Shown: positions 1-8,595 of the stretch, piece by piece
Position numbering within the stretch: the stretch's first letter is position 1
Layout of the letters: every line of letters starts with the position of its first letter
Program-made: the position numbers and the translations under genes
Notes under the pieces: model-generated
What the model was told of the DNA's origin: nothing
Database searches by the model: none
What the model saw: only the letters and a program-made list of their open reading frames with translations
Assembly: GCA_026417975.1 (NCBI GenBank)
Contig: JAOACD010000008.1
Coordinates: 20,724 to 84,723, forward strand
DNA length: 64,000 nucleotides
Direction of reading: 5' to 3'
Source: Melioribacter sp.
GTDB taxonomy: Bacteria > Bacteroidota > Ignavibacteria > Ignavibacteriales > Melioribacteraceae

Positions 1-209
1 ATTCTTACAAAAGAGGTGAACCTGCAGAATTTCCTCTTAATCAAGTAATAAAAGGTTGGACAGAGGCTCTTCAACTTATGCATGTTGGTGATAAATGGAT
101 GCTCTATATTCCCCCTGAGTTAGGTTACGGAGAAAATGGCGCTGGGAATGCTATAGAACCAAATTCTCTTTTAATTTTTGAAGTTGAATTACTAGACATA
201 ATAAAATAA
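1..209 (+). CDS. FKBP-type peptidyl-prolyl isomerase, C-terminal part
   Basis: Open at the left edge; complete codons begin at base 3 and the stop TAA is at 207-209, giving 68 visible residues. The visible part contains the typical FKBP C-terminal half: [18 protein letters not shown] (substrate-binding VxxGW), then [17 protein letters not shown] and a final hydrophobic strand [10 protein letters not shown]. This is the Mip/FkpA/FklB-like catalytic domain, which catalyses cis-trans isomerisation of X-Pro bonds, usually for folding of exported proteins. The N-terminus (signal peptide or dimerisation helix) is outside the window, so location in the cell cannot be judged. It converges on hemL, with an inverted repeat in between. 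Family assignment is secure; paralogue identity is not. Confidence 0.9.
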   Translation, partial: SYKRGEPAEFPLNQVIKGWTEALQLMHVGDKWMLYIPPELGYGENGAGNAIEPNSLLIFEVELLDIIK

Positions 210-220
210 ATTCTATCTAA

Positions 221-281
221 AGAACACGGATAACACTAATCTGATCAGACTATGGCAGGAAAAAGTTGTTATCCGTGTTCT
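221..281. repeat. 15-bp perfect inverted repeat between convergent genes
   Basis: Arms 221-235 (agaacacggataaca) and 267-281 (tgttatccgtgttct) are perfect reverse complements, with a 31-base loop. The loop itself contains the 10-bp palindrome tctgatcaga at 240-249. It lies between the stops of the FKBP gene and hemL and could act as a bidirectional terminator, though the long loop is unusual. The arm sequence resembles the dispersed cacggataacac-type intergenic repeats I know from many bacterial genomes; that link is from memory and is an inference. Confidence 0.7.
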
Positions 282-287
282 ATTTTA

Positions 288-1592
288 TTAATAATTCAAA
301 GATTTTAACGATTCATAACTTGCTTTGATTGTTTTATCTAAATCTTCTTTTGTGTGAGCTATTGAAACAAACATTGCTTCAAATTGAGCGGGTGGTAAAT
401 AAATTCCTCTTTTTAACATTTCGTGAAAATATTTTCCAAAAAGCTGTGTATCTGATTTTATTGCAGTATTATAATCAACAACAGGCTTTTCTGTAAAAAA
501 TAAAGTCATCATAGAACCTATTCTGTTTATTTGAAAATTTTTGCCAATGTTTTTCAATCCATCTTTTAAGCCCTCTTCTAAGTATGCAGAATTTTTATCT
601 AAAGTGTCGTATATCTCAGGATGGTCTTTTATATAAGAAAGAGCTGCATACCCCGCGCTCATTGCTATTGGATTACCACTCAAAGTTCCAGCTTGGTAAA
701 CTGGTCCACTTGGAGAAACCATTTCCATAATTTCACGCTTTCCACCATAAGCCCCAACAGGTAAACCACCACCTATTATTTTTCCAAATGTAGTTAAATC
801 TGGTTTTACATTATATAATTCTTGAGCACCTCCTTTTGATAATCTAAAACCAGTCATAACCTCATCAAATATCAATACAATTTTTTCTTCGTTACAAAGC
901 TCTCTTAACTCTTTAAGAAAATTTTCTACTGGTAGAATTGTTCCCATGTTTCCTGCAACAGGTTCAACTATTATAGCAGCTATTTGGTTGCCATTTGTGG
1001 TTTTATTCTCATGAATTATTTTTTTTACTGATTCTATATTGTTATATTCTGCAATCAAAGTATCAGCAGCATTTCCTTTAGTAACCCCTGGAGAAGTAGG
1101 AACACCAAAAGTTAAAGCTCCGCTTCCAGCCTTAATTAAGAAAAAATCAGCATGTCCATGATAACATCCCTCAAATTTTACTATCTTATCTTTTCCTGTG
1201 TAGCCACGAGCAACACGAATTGCACTCATTGTAGCTTCTGTTCCACTATTAACCATTCTAACCATTTCCACAGAAGGCACCAGTTCACAAATTAATTTTG
1301 CAATTTTAACTTCAAGCTCGGTTGGTGCACCAAAGCTTGTTCCATTTTCAAGGGCACTTAGAATTGCTTCTCTTATAAATGGAGGATTATGACCAAAAAG
1401 ATGTGGCCCCCAGCTACCTATATAATCAATAAATTCATTCCCATCAACGTCAATCATTTTTGAACCATTACCCCTTGATATAAAAAGCGGTGTTCCGCCG
1501 ACAGACTTAAAAGCTCTTACAGGAGAATTTACACCCCCGGGTATGTATTTTTTTGCCTCGTTGAATAAATTTTCACTTTTAAGTGTAACCAT
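288..1592 (-). CDS. hemL: Glutamate-1-semialdehyde 2,1-aminomutase
   Basis: PLP-dependent enzyme that converts glutamate-1-semialdehyde to 5-aminolevulinate, the second step of the C5 route to tetrapyrroles, in the cytoplasm. The 434-residue length is normal. Visible signatures are the N-terminal [28 protein letters not shown] (cofactor phosphate region), CYHGHADFF, the aspartate of [10 protein letters not shown] and the Schiff-base lysine K271 in [14 protein letters not shown]. The ATG start is preceded by AGAGGATAAAA, a reasonable Shine-Dalgarno sequence. It is transcribed alone, divergently from miaB, and is separated from the main hem cluster by about 3.5 kb. With hemA and hemB in this window it completes 5-aminolevulinate and porphobilinogen synthesis. 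Confidence 0.97.
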   Translation of the reverse strand: MVTLKSENLFNEAKKYIPGGVNSPVRAFKSVGGTPLFISRGNGSKMIDVDGNEFIDYIGSWGPHLFGHNPPFIREAILSALENGTSFGAPTELEVKIAKLICELVPSVEMVRMVNSGTEATMSAIRVARGYTGKDKIVKFEGCYHGHADFFLIKAGSGALTFGVPTSPGVTKGNAADTLIAEYNNIESVKKIIHENKTTNGNQIAAIIVEPVAGNMGTILPVENFLKELRELCNEEKIVLIFDEVMTGFRLSKGGAQELYNVKPDLTTFGKIIGGGLPVGAYGGKREIMEMVSPSGPVYQAGTLSGNPIAMSAGYAALSYIKDHPEIYDTLDKNSAYLEEGLKDGLKNIGKNFQINRIGSMMTLFFTEKPVVDYNTAIKSDTQLFGKYFHEMLKRGIYLPPAQFEAMFVSIAHTKEDLDKTIKASYESLKSLNY

Positions 1593-1676
1593 TTTTATCC
1601 TCTAAAAATTATTAAATCTGAACTGAAAAATAATTAATTCATTCCTAATACTTTTCAATATCACGGTAATTAATTT

Positions 1677-1684
1677 TAATTTTG
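1677..1684 (+). promoter_or_regulatory. Bacteroidota-type -7 element upstream of miaB
   Basis: The octamer TAATTTTG fits the TAnnTTTG -7 consensus of Bacteroidota sigma factors and is identical to the -7 of the two better-supported promoters at 33792-33822 and 44699-44729. No TTG is present at the matching upstream distance (bases 1654-1656 read TTC), so the call is weaker. If used, transcription begins near 1691, which excludes an upstream TTG codon at 1682 as the miaB start. Confidence 0.4.
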
Positions 1685-1780
1685 ATAAAACTAATTTCTA
1701 ATAAAGGCATTTTGTCTTGTTATTCAATTCGATTATTTTTAGCTTTGTTACCCGAAATTAATAATCTTAGTAGAAAAAGT

Positions 1781-3091
1781 ATGATGAGCAAAAATCACGT
1801 GTATATTGAAACATATGGTTGCCAAATGAATTTAGCCGATTCTGAACTTGTAATGGGAATTTTAAAAAAACAAGGCTATGAAATAACTAATGAAATAGAT
1901 AAAGCTAATGTTATTCTTTTAAATACTTGCAGTGTAAGAGAACATGCAGAAGAAAAAATATTTCACCGTCTTGATCACTTAAAAAGATTTAAAAGGAATA
2001 ACCCAACTACAGTTATTGGAATTTTAGGGTGCATGGCAGAAAGACTACGAAAAAACTTAATTGAAGAGAAAAAAATTGTTGATGTTGTAGTTGGTCCTGA
2101 TGAATATAGAAGATTACCAGAATATTTAGAACTTGCATTCGGAGGTGAAAAAGGAATAGGAGTTAAACTATCAAGAACAGAAACCTATGAAGATATTGAA
2201 CCATACCGTGAAGATGGCATTAGTGCGTGGATTGCTGTAATGCGCGGCTGCGATAAATTTTGTTCTTTCTGTGTTGTTCCATTTACAAGAGGCCGCGAAA
2301 GAAGTCGCTCTCTTTTATCTGTGGTTAAAGAAGTAGAGAAACTTTCTGAACGAGGATTTAAAGAAGTTACATTACTTGGTCAAAACGTAAATTCCTATAA
2401 CGATAATGGTAAAGACTTTGCAGATTTACTTGCAGCCGTTGCATCTGTAGATAGAAATATAAGAGTAAGATTTACAACTTCACATCCACAAGATATGTCA
2501 GATAAATTATTACACACTATTGCAGAGCACAATAACATATGTAACTATATCCACTTACCTGTTCAATCAGGTTCGAATAGAATACTTGAATTAATGAATC
2601 GTTCTTATACAATAGAACATTATCTTAATTTAATTGAAAAAGCAAGAAAGATTATTCCCGGCGTTAGTTTTTCTACTGATATTATAGCAGGCTTTCCAAC
2701 TGAAACAGAAGAAGATCATCAAATGACTTTAGATGTAATGAAAGAAATTCGCTACGATGGAGCTTACATGTTTAAGTATTCCCCAAGAGAAGGAACAAAA
2801 GCTTACAACATGAAAGATGATGTTCCCGAAGAAATTAAAATAAGAAGATTAAATGAAATTATTGAGCTACAACAAAAAATTTCTTTTGAAATAAATCAAC
2901 AGTTAATTGGTTCAGAAGAAGTAATTCTGGTTGAAGGAACTAGTAAAAAATCTGATCAATTTTTATCGGGAAGAACCGATACTAACAAAGTTGTTATAAT
3001 TCCTAAAAAAGATAACATAAATATTGGTGATTACGTTAAAGTAAGAATTATTCGTGCTACTTCTGCAACACTTTTTGGAGAAGTTAATTAA
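1781..3091 (+). CDS. miaB: tRNA-2-methylthio-N6-dimethylallyladenosine synthase MiaB
   Basis: Radical-SAM methylthiotransferase that adds the 2-methylthio group to i6A37 of tRNAs reading UNN codons. Counting from the chosen ATG, the UPF0004 domain supplies three Cys for one [4Fe-4S] cluster (C14 in YGCQMNLADSE, C50 in LNTCSVREHAEE, C84 in LGCMAERL). The radical-SAM cluster is C157/C161/C164 in GCDKFCSFCVVPFTRGRE. A TRAM RNA-binding domain ends the protein (about 375-436). I chose ATG 1781 (436 residues) because the frame also opens upstream at TTG 1682, but that extension has no homology to MiaB and would overlap a promoter-like octamer. ATG 1784 is equally possible. Monocistronic; hemL is divergent. 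Confidence 0.95.
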   Translation: MMSKNHVYIETYGCQMNLADSELVMGILKKQGYEITNEIDKANVILLNTCSVREHAEEKIFHRLDHLKRFKRNNPTTVIGILGCMAERLRKNLIEEKKIVDVVVGPDEYRRLPEYLELAFGGEKGIGVKLSRTETYEDIEPYREDGISAWIAVMRGCDKFCSFCVVPFTRGRERSRSLLSVVKEVEKLSERGFKEVTLLGQNVNSYNDNGKDFADLLAAVASVDRNIRVRFTTSHPQDMSDKLLHTIAEHNNICNYIHLPVQSGSNRILELMNRSYTIEHYLNLIEKARKIIPGVSFSTDIIAGFPTETEEDHQMTLDVMKEIRYDGAYMFKYSPREGTKAYNMKDDVPEEIKIRRLNEIIELQQKISFEINQQLIGSEEVILVEGTSKKSDQFLSGRTDTNKVVIIPKKDNINIGDYVKVRIIRATSATLFGEVN

Positions 3092-3231
3092 AAACATACC
3101 ATACCAAATCAAACTTTTACAATTAACAGCATTAAAATATCTATAAAACTTTCCTGATAGAGTAGACAACTTTTCGAATTAGAACTCCTATTATATTAAA
3201 AATATCCTCAGTTTTATAACTTTTTATTAAT

Positions 3232-3239
3232 TAATTTTG
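3232..3239 (+). promoter_or_regulatory. Possible -7 element upstream of the thioesterase gene
   Basis: TAATTTTG, the same octamer as the -7 elements of the best promoters in the window, sits 26 bases before the ATG at 3265. There is no TTG at the matching -33 distance. Recorded as a weak promoter candidate. Confidence 0.3.
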
Positions 3240-3264
3240 TAAATAAAAAAAACTAAAGTAAAAA

Positions 3265-3771
3265 ATGATTTACAAAATTGTTGGTAAACAACATAATTCA
3301 AAGCTTTGTTTTGTATGTGGATTAAAAAATAATTTTGGTATTAAAGCTCATTTCTATATTACAGAAACCAAAGAATTAATAGCAATTTTTAAACCTACGG
3401 AAGAACATCAAAGTTATCCTGGGAGAATGCACGGTGGCATAGCATCTGCAATTTTAGATGAAACAATAGGTAGAGCAATCCTCAACCATCACAAAGAAGA
3501 AGTATGGGGAGTAACAATTGAATTAAATGTTAAATTTAAGAAACCTATTCCTTTAAACGAAAAACTAATAGTAATAGGAAGAATTACATCTGAAAATAAC
3601 AGAATGTTTGAGGGAAGTGGGGAATTAATATTAGAAAATGGACAAATTGCTGCTACTGCTATAGGAAAATACTTAAAAGTGCCATTACAAAAAATTACAG
3701 AGTTTAATAAAGAAGAAAATGAATGGAAAATAATAGAACTAGAGAGCGATCCAAAAGAAATCGAAATTTAG
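3265..3771 (+). CDS. PaaI/THEM4-like hotdog-fold thioesterase
   Basis: 168 residues. The pattern CFVCGLKNNFGI near the N-terminus followed by HGGIASAILDETIGRA (about residues 52-67) is the HGG motif of the PaaI-type 4HBT hotdog thioesterase superfamily; the Asp/Glu on the central helix is the usual catalytic acid. Such enzymes hydrolyse acyl-CoA thioesters, but the substrate cannot be predicted. The C-terminal about 25 residues are charged and not part of the core fold. It converges with the MFS gene, the two stops being only 4 bases apart. No signal peptide; probably cytoplasmic and oligomeric. Confidence 0.85.
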   Translation: MIYKIVGKQHNSKLCFVCGLKNNFGIKAHFYITETKELIAIFKPTEEHQSYPGRMHGGIASAILDETIGRAILNHHKEEVWGVTIELNVKFKKPIPLNEKLIVIGRITSENNRMFEGSGELILENGQIAATAIGKYLKVPLQKITEFNKEENEWKIIELESDPKEIEI

Positions 3772-3775
3772 ATAT

Positions 3776-5029
3776 TTACTCAACTTCTATAATCTTGGGA
3801 TAATTAAGTAAAATTAATACAAATAAGATTAATAAAAGAATACCATTAATTAAAATTGCAGTAGGAGAACCAAAATGTTCAGCAAGTGTCCCAATAAAAA
3901 GAGCACCTACTGGCATTAAAGCAAAAAAACTAAAACTATAAACTCCCATAACTCTTCCACGGAATTCCTCAGTAACAAAAGTTTGTATTAATCCATTCGA
4001 AAGGTTATTAATTGCAAGAATCGAAGCTCCTATAAAAACAAGTAATGTTAATGATTCTACAAGGGTTCTATTAAAAGAAAACAATATCATCAATATAGGA
4101 AGAGAGATCATTCCGAGGGTTAAAACTTTTCCTCTGACTATATATTTGTTAGCAGAAGCAATCATTAAAGCGCAAAGCACAGCTCCAACCCCTCTTGCAG
4201 CTTGAAGTACTCCATTCGTTGTAGCATTTCCATTAAGAATTTTGACAGTCCAAGCAGGAAACAATGTAATCAAACTTAAACCAAACATACTTGTAAAAGC
4301 AACAATTAACATTATTAATAACAAAAATCTTTGATTTTTCAAATATTTTAGTCCATCAGAAAACTCTTTTAATGTCGACTTATTTGGTTCTCTATTATTC
4401 TGAGAAATTAATTTCATTCTAAATAAATTATAAATTACTGCCAAAAATGAAATCCCGTTAATTGTAAAACACCAAGCAGGACCAAACACTGCATACGCAA
4501 CTCCCGCTATAGCTGGTCCAATAGCAGCAGCAGTATGAAACATTGTAGAATTTAATGCGATAGCATTTATTAAATCTTCTCTTTCTACAAGTTCATTAAC
4601 AAATGCCTGTCTTGCTGGTGCATCAAAAGCATTTGCTACGCCAAGCAAAAAAGTAAGTAAAATAATATGCCATGGTTGGATAAGACGAGTAAAAGTCAAA
4701 AATGCAAGGACAAATGCGAAAATCATCATAGTAATCTGAGTTACAATAATAATATTCTTTCTTGGAAATCTATCTGCTATTACTCCACCATATAACATAA
4801 ATAACCAAGTAGGTATTCCATTAGCAAATCCAACATAACCAAGAAATGCAGGTGAATGTGTTAATTCAAAAATGAAAAAGGACTGAGCAGTAGTTTGCAT
4901 CCATGAACCGAAGAGTGAAATTATCTGTCCCTGAAACCACAATTTATAATTTGGATATTTCAGAGCAGCAAATGTATTCTTAAAAGTAAAAATTCTTCTA
5001 ACTTCAGAAAATCTCTTTTTACTATTCAA
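3776..5029 (-). CDS. MFS transporter, EntS-like (MFS_3) family
   Basis: 417-residue integral membrane protein with about twelve hydrophobic segments and the MFS loop 2-3 signature GVIADRFPRKNII (about residues 81-93). The start region KYPNYKLWFQGQIISLFGSWMQ is characteristic of the MFS_3 / enterobactin-exporter-like subgroup, whose members export siderophores or drugs by proton antiport. No siderophore genes are nearby, so the substrate is unknown. Because it sits among heme biosynthesis genes, a role in porphyrin or metal homeostasis is imaginable but unsupported. Upstream on its strand (5043-5050) lies a TAATTTTG octamer, a possible -7 promoter element. It converges with the thioesterase gene. 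Confidence 0.9.
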   Translation of the reverse strand: MNSKKRFSEVRRIFTFKNTFAALKYPNYKLWFQGQIISLFGSWMQTTAQSFFIFELTHSPAFLGYVGFANGIPTWLFMLYGGVIADRFPRKNIIIVTQITMMIFAFVLAFLTFTRLIQPWHIILLTFLLGVANAFDAPARQAFVNELVEREDLINAIALNSTMFHTAAAIGPAIAGVAYAVFGPAWCFTINGISFLAVIYNLFRMKLISQNNREPNKSTLKEFSDGLKYLKNQRFLLLIMLIVAFTSMFGLSLITLFPAWTVKILNGNATTNGVLQAARGVGAVLCALMIASANKYIVRGKVLTLGMISLPILMILFSFNRTLVESLTLLVFIGASILAINNLSNGLIQTFVTEEFRGRVMGVYSFSFFALMPVGALFIGTLAEHFGSPTAILINGILLLILFVLILLNYPKIIEVE

Positions 5030-5111
5030 CTGAATTATTAAACAAAATTATTTATACTGTAAAAATATTCTTTACATGAATTTTGGTCTAACAAGAAAAA
5101 ATTAATTTTTA

Positions 5112-6095
5112 TTAATGATTTCTGTCTAAAAATCTTGCAACATCTTTAGCAAAGTATGTTAAAATCATATCTGCTCCTGCGCGTTTAATTGCAATAAGTG
5201 ATTCTAGCATAATCCTTTCTTCGTCAATCCATCCTAATCTTGCTGCTGCTTTAATCATTGCATATTCTCCACTCACCTGATATGCTGCTGTTGGCATCCC
5301 AAATTTTTCTTTTACACGCCAGATTATATCAAGATAAGCCCCTGCTGGTTTAACCATAATAATATCAGCTCCTTCTTCTATATCTTCCTCTGCTTCTCTT
5401 AAGGCCTCAAGTGCATTTGCAATATCCATTTGATGAGAACGTCTATCACCAAAAGCAGGTGCTGATTCTGCAGCATCTCTAAAAGGTCCATAATATCCTG
5501 ATGCATACTTAACAGCATAACTTAAAATTGGAATTTCAATAAATCCATTTTCGTCGAGAATTTTTCGTATTGCTGCAACTCTACCATCCATCATATCTGA
5601 TGGAGCTACAATATCTGCACCTGCTTGAGCATGTGTCAAAGCTTCTTTAGCTAGAAGCTCAACTGTTTCATCATTCAAAATCTTTTCACCATTCAAAATT
5701 CCACAATGACCATGTGAAGTATATTCACACATACAAACATCAGTAATAACTAATAAGTTAGAAGTGTTCTTTTTTATTTCCCTAACCGCTCTTTGAACAA
5801 TTCCATTTGGATCATAAGCCTCCGAACCCATCTCATCTTTATGTTCTGGTATGCCGAATAAAATTACAGCAGGAATACCAAGTTGTTCTACTTCTTTACA
5901 TTCTTCAACAAGTACATCAATCGACATTTGGTATACATTGGGCATAGACCGAACTTCGTTTTTTACTTTTGTTCCTGGTACCACAAACAAAGGGTATATT
6001 AAATCATCTTTGCTTAATTGTGTCTCACGAACTAAATCGCGGACTAAAGGATTATATCTTAATCTTCTTAATCTTTTTGTTGGATATACTGCCAT
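5112..6095 (-). CDS. hemB: Delta-aminolevulinic acid dehydratase (porphobilinogen synthase)
   Basis: Condenses two 5-aminolevulinate molecules to porphobilinogen in the cytoplasm. 327 residues, the usual size. The catalytic Schiff-base lysines are K196 ([17 protein letters not shown]) and K249 ([13 protein letters not shown]). The metal site [14 protein letters not shown] provides C121, C123 and C131, the zinc-binding triad, so this is the Zn-dependent rather than the Asp-rich Mg/K-dependent type. An allosteric arginine-rich N-terminal arm ([17 protein letters not shown]) is present. ATG follows a GAGAG stretch. It is a single gene, 109 bases downstream of pgl on the same strand and possibly the last gene of zwf-pgl-hemB. 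Confidence 0.97.
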   Translation of the reverse strand: MAVYPTKRLRRLRYNPLVRDLVRETQLSKDDLIYPLFVVPGTKVKNEVRSMPNVYQMSIDVLVEECKEVEQLGIPAVILFGIPEHKDEMGSEAYDPNGIVQRAVREIKKNTSNLLVITDVCMCEYTSHGHCGILNGEKILNDETVELLAKEALTHAQAGADIVAPSDMMDGRVAAIRKILDENGFIEIPILSYAVKYASGYYGPFRDAAESAPAFGDRRSHQMDIANALEALREAEEDIEEGADIIMVKPAGAYLDIIWRVKEKFGMPTAAYQVSGEYAMIKAAARLGWIDEERIMLESLIAIKRAGADMILTYFAKDVARFLDRNH

Positions 6096-6204
6096 AACTT
6101 ACTCTCTTTTTTTATAAAAAATATATTTACAATTATTTCAATACTTAACTAAATATAAAATTTATAGTTATATAAAACTTCTTAAAATTACTTAAACTTA
6201 ATAT

Positions 6205-6960
6205 TCATATTGTTAAGCTTACTTTAGATTTATCAAGTAGCGTTGCAGCTTCTCTATCTATCAACCAAATCAATTTGCCTGAATCTGGTTTTACGAAATA
6301 TGCTGGATAGTCCTTAGCATTTTTGCTTTCGTTTATAATCTCATAAATCTTTTCAGACTTATTCTTACCTGTAACAAGAAAAACCACTTCTTCTGCATTA
6401 TTTATAATTTTTCCAGTAATTGAAATTCTTTTTTGATTATTCTCTGGATGAAAAGAAACTACACAATAGTTGTCTGAAAAAAATAAATTTAGCTGATTAG
6501 GAAAAAGAGATGCTGTGTGTCCATCTTCGCCCAATCCAAGCATTATTAAATTAAAGGAAGGTAATCCATTTACGATATTTAATTCTTTCTCCAAAATTTT
6601 TGAATATCTCTTTACTTCCTCCTCTGGATTTATTTCACCTCTAATTCTAAATAAATTTTCTTTTGGGATATTCAAATGTTTTATAAGATAATTATAAGCC
6701 ATAAAATAATTGCTTTGTTCATCAGTTGGATTTACACATCTTTCATCTCCCCAAAAAATTTTTATCTTAGTCCAATCTAAAGAATCTTTATAATCTTTAG
6801 AAATGACAGAAAATAAATTTTTAGGAGTTGAACCACCAGATAATGCTATTGTAAAAAAATCATTTTGCTGCATCGAATTTATTTTTTTAGATAAATATTC
6901 AATTGCTTTCTGAGCAATAGAACTTATATCATTAAAAACCACAATCTTAATTTCTTTCAT
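6205..6960 (-). CDS. pgl: 6-phosphogluconolactonase
   Basis: Hydrolyses 6-phosphogluconolactone in the oxidative pentose phosphate pathway. 251 residues. The NagB/RpiA-like sugar-phosphate-isomerase fold is shown by ALSGGSTPKNLFSV (phosphate loop, about residues 40-53), IFWGDERCVNPTDEQSN (about 89-105) and LGLGEDGHTASLFP (about 141-154), which are the three classic Pgl blocks. Its ATG overlaps the zwf stop by 4 bases (ATGA), so the two enzymes of the NADPH-generating branch are translationally coupled. Heme and cytochrome synthesis downstream need reductant, but this link is only contextual. Confidence 0.95.
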   Translation of the reverse strand: MKEIKIVVFNDISSIAQKAIEYLSKKINSMQQNDFFTIALSGGSTPKNLFSVISKDYKDSLDWTKIKIFWGDERCVNPTDEQSNYFMAYNYLIKHLNIPKENLFRIRGEINPEEEVKRYSKILEKELNIVNGLPSFNLIMLGLGEDGHTASLFPNQLNLFFSDNYCVVSFHPENNQKRISITGKIINNAEEVVFLVTGKNKSEKIYEIINESKNAKDYPAYFVKPDSGKLIWLIDREAATLLDKSKVSLTI

Positions 6961-8471
6961 AACTCACAATAAGAATTATTATCTGAAAGATTACGACATG
7001 GATAATGCCAAGTAATATTTTTATCTTCGAACAACTTATTTGCCTCCAATGGCCCCCATGTACCTGCTGGATAACCGTATAGTGGAATATCAGGATTATT
7101 TTTCCAAGCTTCTATTATTGGTGTAAGAAATTTCCATGCTGCTATTACTTCTTCTGTCCTAGCAAAAAGTGTATTATCTCCATTTATAGTATCATACAAA
7201 AGACGTTCATAAGCTTCTGGTATTCTTTGATTTCTTAATTCTGAATATCTAAAATCCAAATCAATATTTTGTACTTCAAAACCTTGACCCGGTGTTTTTA
7301 TCCCTATTTCAAGGAGCATTCCTTCATCAGGTTGAATTCTAATTATTAATTTATTACAAGCTTCATAAATATTTTTTCTTGAGAAGAGAAAATGAGGCGT
7401 TGGTTTGAAGTGAATTACTACTTCTGTTACTTGAGTAGGTAGTCTTTTACCAGTTCTAACATAAAAAGGCACCCCACCCCATCTCCAGTTATCTATGTAA
7501 AATTTCAACGCAGCGTAAGTTTCTGTTTTAGATTCAGGAGATATATTATTTTCTTCCCTATAACCTTTTACATACTCATCATTAACATAAGAAGAAATAT
7601 ATTGACCTCTTACAGAGACAAACGGAACTTCTTCTATCTTAATAGGATGAAGTGATTGAAAAACTTTCAATATTTCATTACGTATAAAAATTGGTTCAAG
7701 CGAAGACGGAGGTTCCATTGCAATTAAACCAACAACTTGTAAAAGATGATTTTGAATCATGTCCCGCAAAGCACCTATGTTATCATAATAACCACCTCGG
7801 TTTTCAACCCCAATTTTTTCTGCAGAAGTTACTTCAATATGATGTATATAATTTCTGTTCCAAAGTGGTTCAAAAATCCCATTTGAGAATCTTGTTACCA
7901 GTAAATTCTGAACAGTTTCTTTGCCAAGGTAATGATCAATTCTAAAAATTTGTTCCTCTTTCCAATTTCTTAAAAGCATTTCTTTTAATTTTAATGCTGA
8001 ATAAAGATCATAACCAAATGGTTTTTCTATTATTAACCTCTTCCAACCATCACTTTCATTATTTAATCCAACCAAGGCTAAGTTAAGAGGAATTACGTCA
8101 TATAAACTTGGTGGCGTTGACAGATAAAAAATTGAATTACCATTTATTTCTTTATCGACCCTAAACTTATTAAGCTTATCACTCAAGTTTTGATAAGAAT
8201 TAATATCATCATATTGAATTTTTTCATAAAATAAATGTTTCAAAAATTCATTCAACTTCGAAAAATCATCATATCTATAGAATTTCTTTATAGATTCTCC
8301 CATTAATTCTCTGAAGCCATCATTTGAAATATCGGTTCTAGCCGCACCAACTATCAAAAATTTTTCGGGCATTAAATTCTGAACATATAATGAATAAAGT
8401 GCAGGAATCAATTTTCTTTTAGCAAGGTCACCAGATGCTCCAAAAATAACATGAATATGGTTTGTATCCAT
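6957..8471 (-). CDS. zwf: Glucose-6-phosphate 1-dehydrogenase
   Basis: Oxidises glucose-6-phosphate to 6-phosphogluconolactone with NADP+ (or NAD+). 504 residues, typical. Visible: Rossmann nucleotide motif GASGDLAKRKLIPALYSL at residues 11-28, EKPFGYDL (about 149-156) and the catalytic signature RIDHYLGKETVQNLL (about 177-191). It is the first gene of a two-gene unit with pgl (4-base overlap). The 124-base leader shows no clear Shine-Dalgarno sequence at the ATG. It lies between hemG and hemB, splitting the heme genes. The gnd step is not in the window. Confidence 0.97.
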   Translation of the reverse strand: MDTNHIHVIFGASGDLAKRKLIPALYSLYVQNLMPEKFLIVGAARTDISNDGFRELMGESIKKFYRYDDFSKLNEFLKHLFYEKIQYDDINSYQNLSDKLNKFRVDKEINGNSIFYLSTPPSLYDVIPLNLALVGLNNESDGWKRLIIEKPFGYDLYSALKLKEMLLRNWKEEQIFRIDHYLGKETVQNLLVTRFSNGIFEPLWNRNYIHHIEVTSAEKIGVENRGGYYDNIGALRDMIQNHLLQVVGLIAMEPPSSLEPIFIRNEILKVFQSLHPIKIEEVPFVSVRGQYISSYVNDEYVKGYREENNISPESKTETYAALKFYIDNWRWGGVPFYVRTGKRLPTQVTEVVIHFKPTPHFLFSRKNIYEACNKLIIRIQPDEGMLLEIGIKTPGQGFEVQNIDLDFRYSELRNQRIPEAYERLLYDTINGDNTLFARTEEVIAAWKFLTPIIEAWKNNPDIPLYGYPAGTWGPLEANKLFEDKNITWHYPCRNLSDNNSYCEL

Positions 8472-8595
8472 AATCTAAATTTTACTTCTTATTTACTAAT
8501 AGATATGATGCTAAAAAATTCTGTAAGTAACAAATTAATTGGCACCAAAGTAAATTCTTAAAGTATAACAAATGAAGAGTTATGAGATTAATAAA

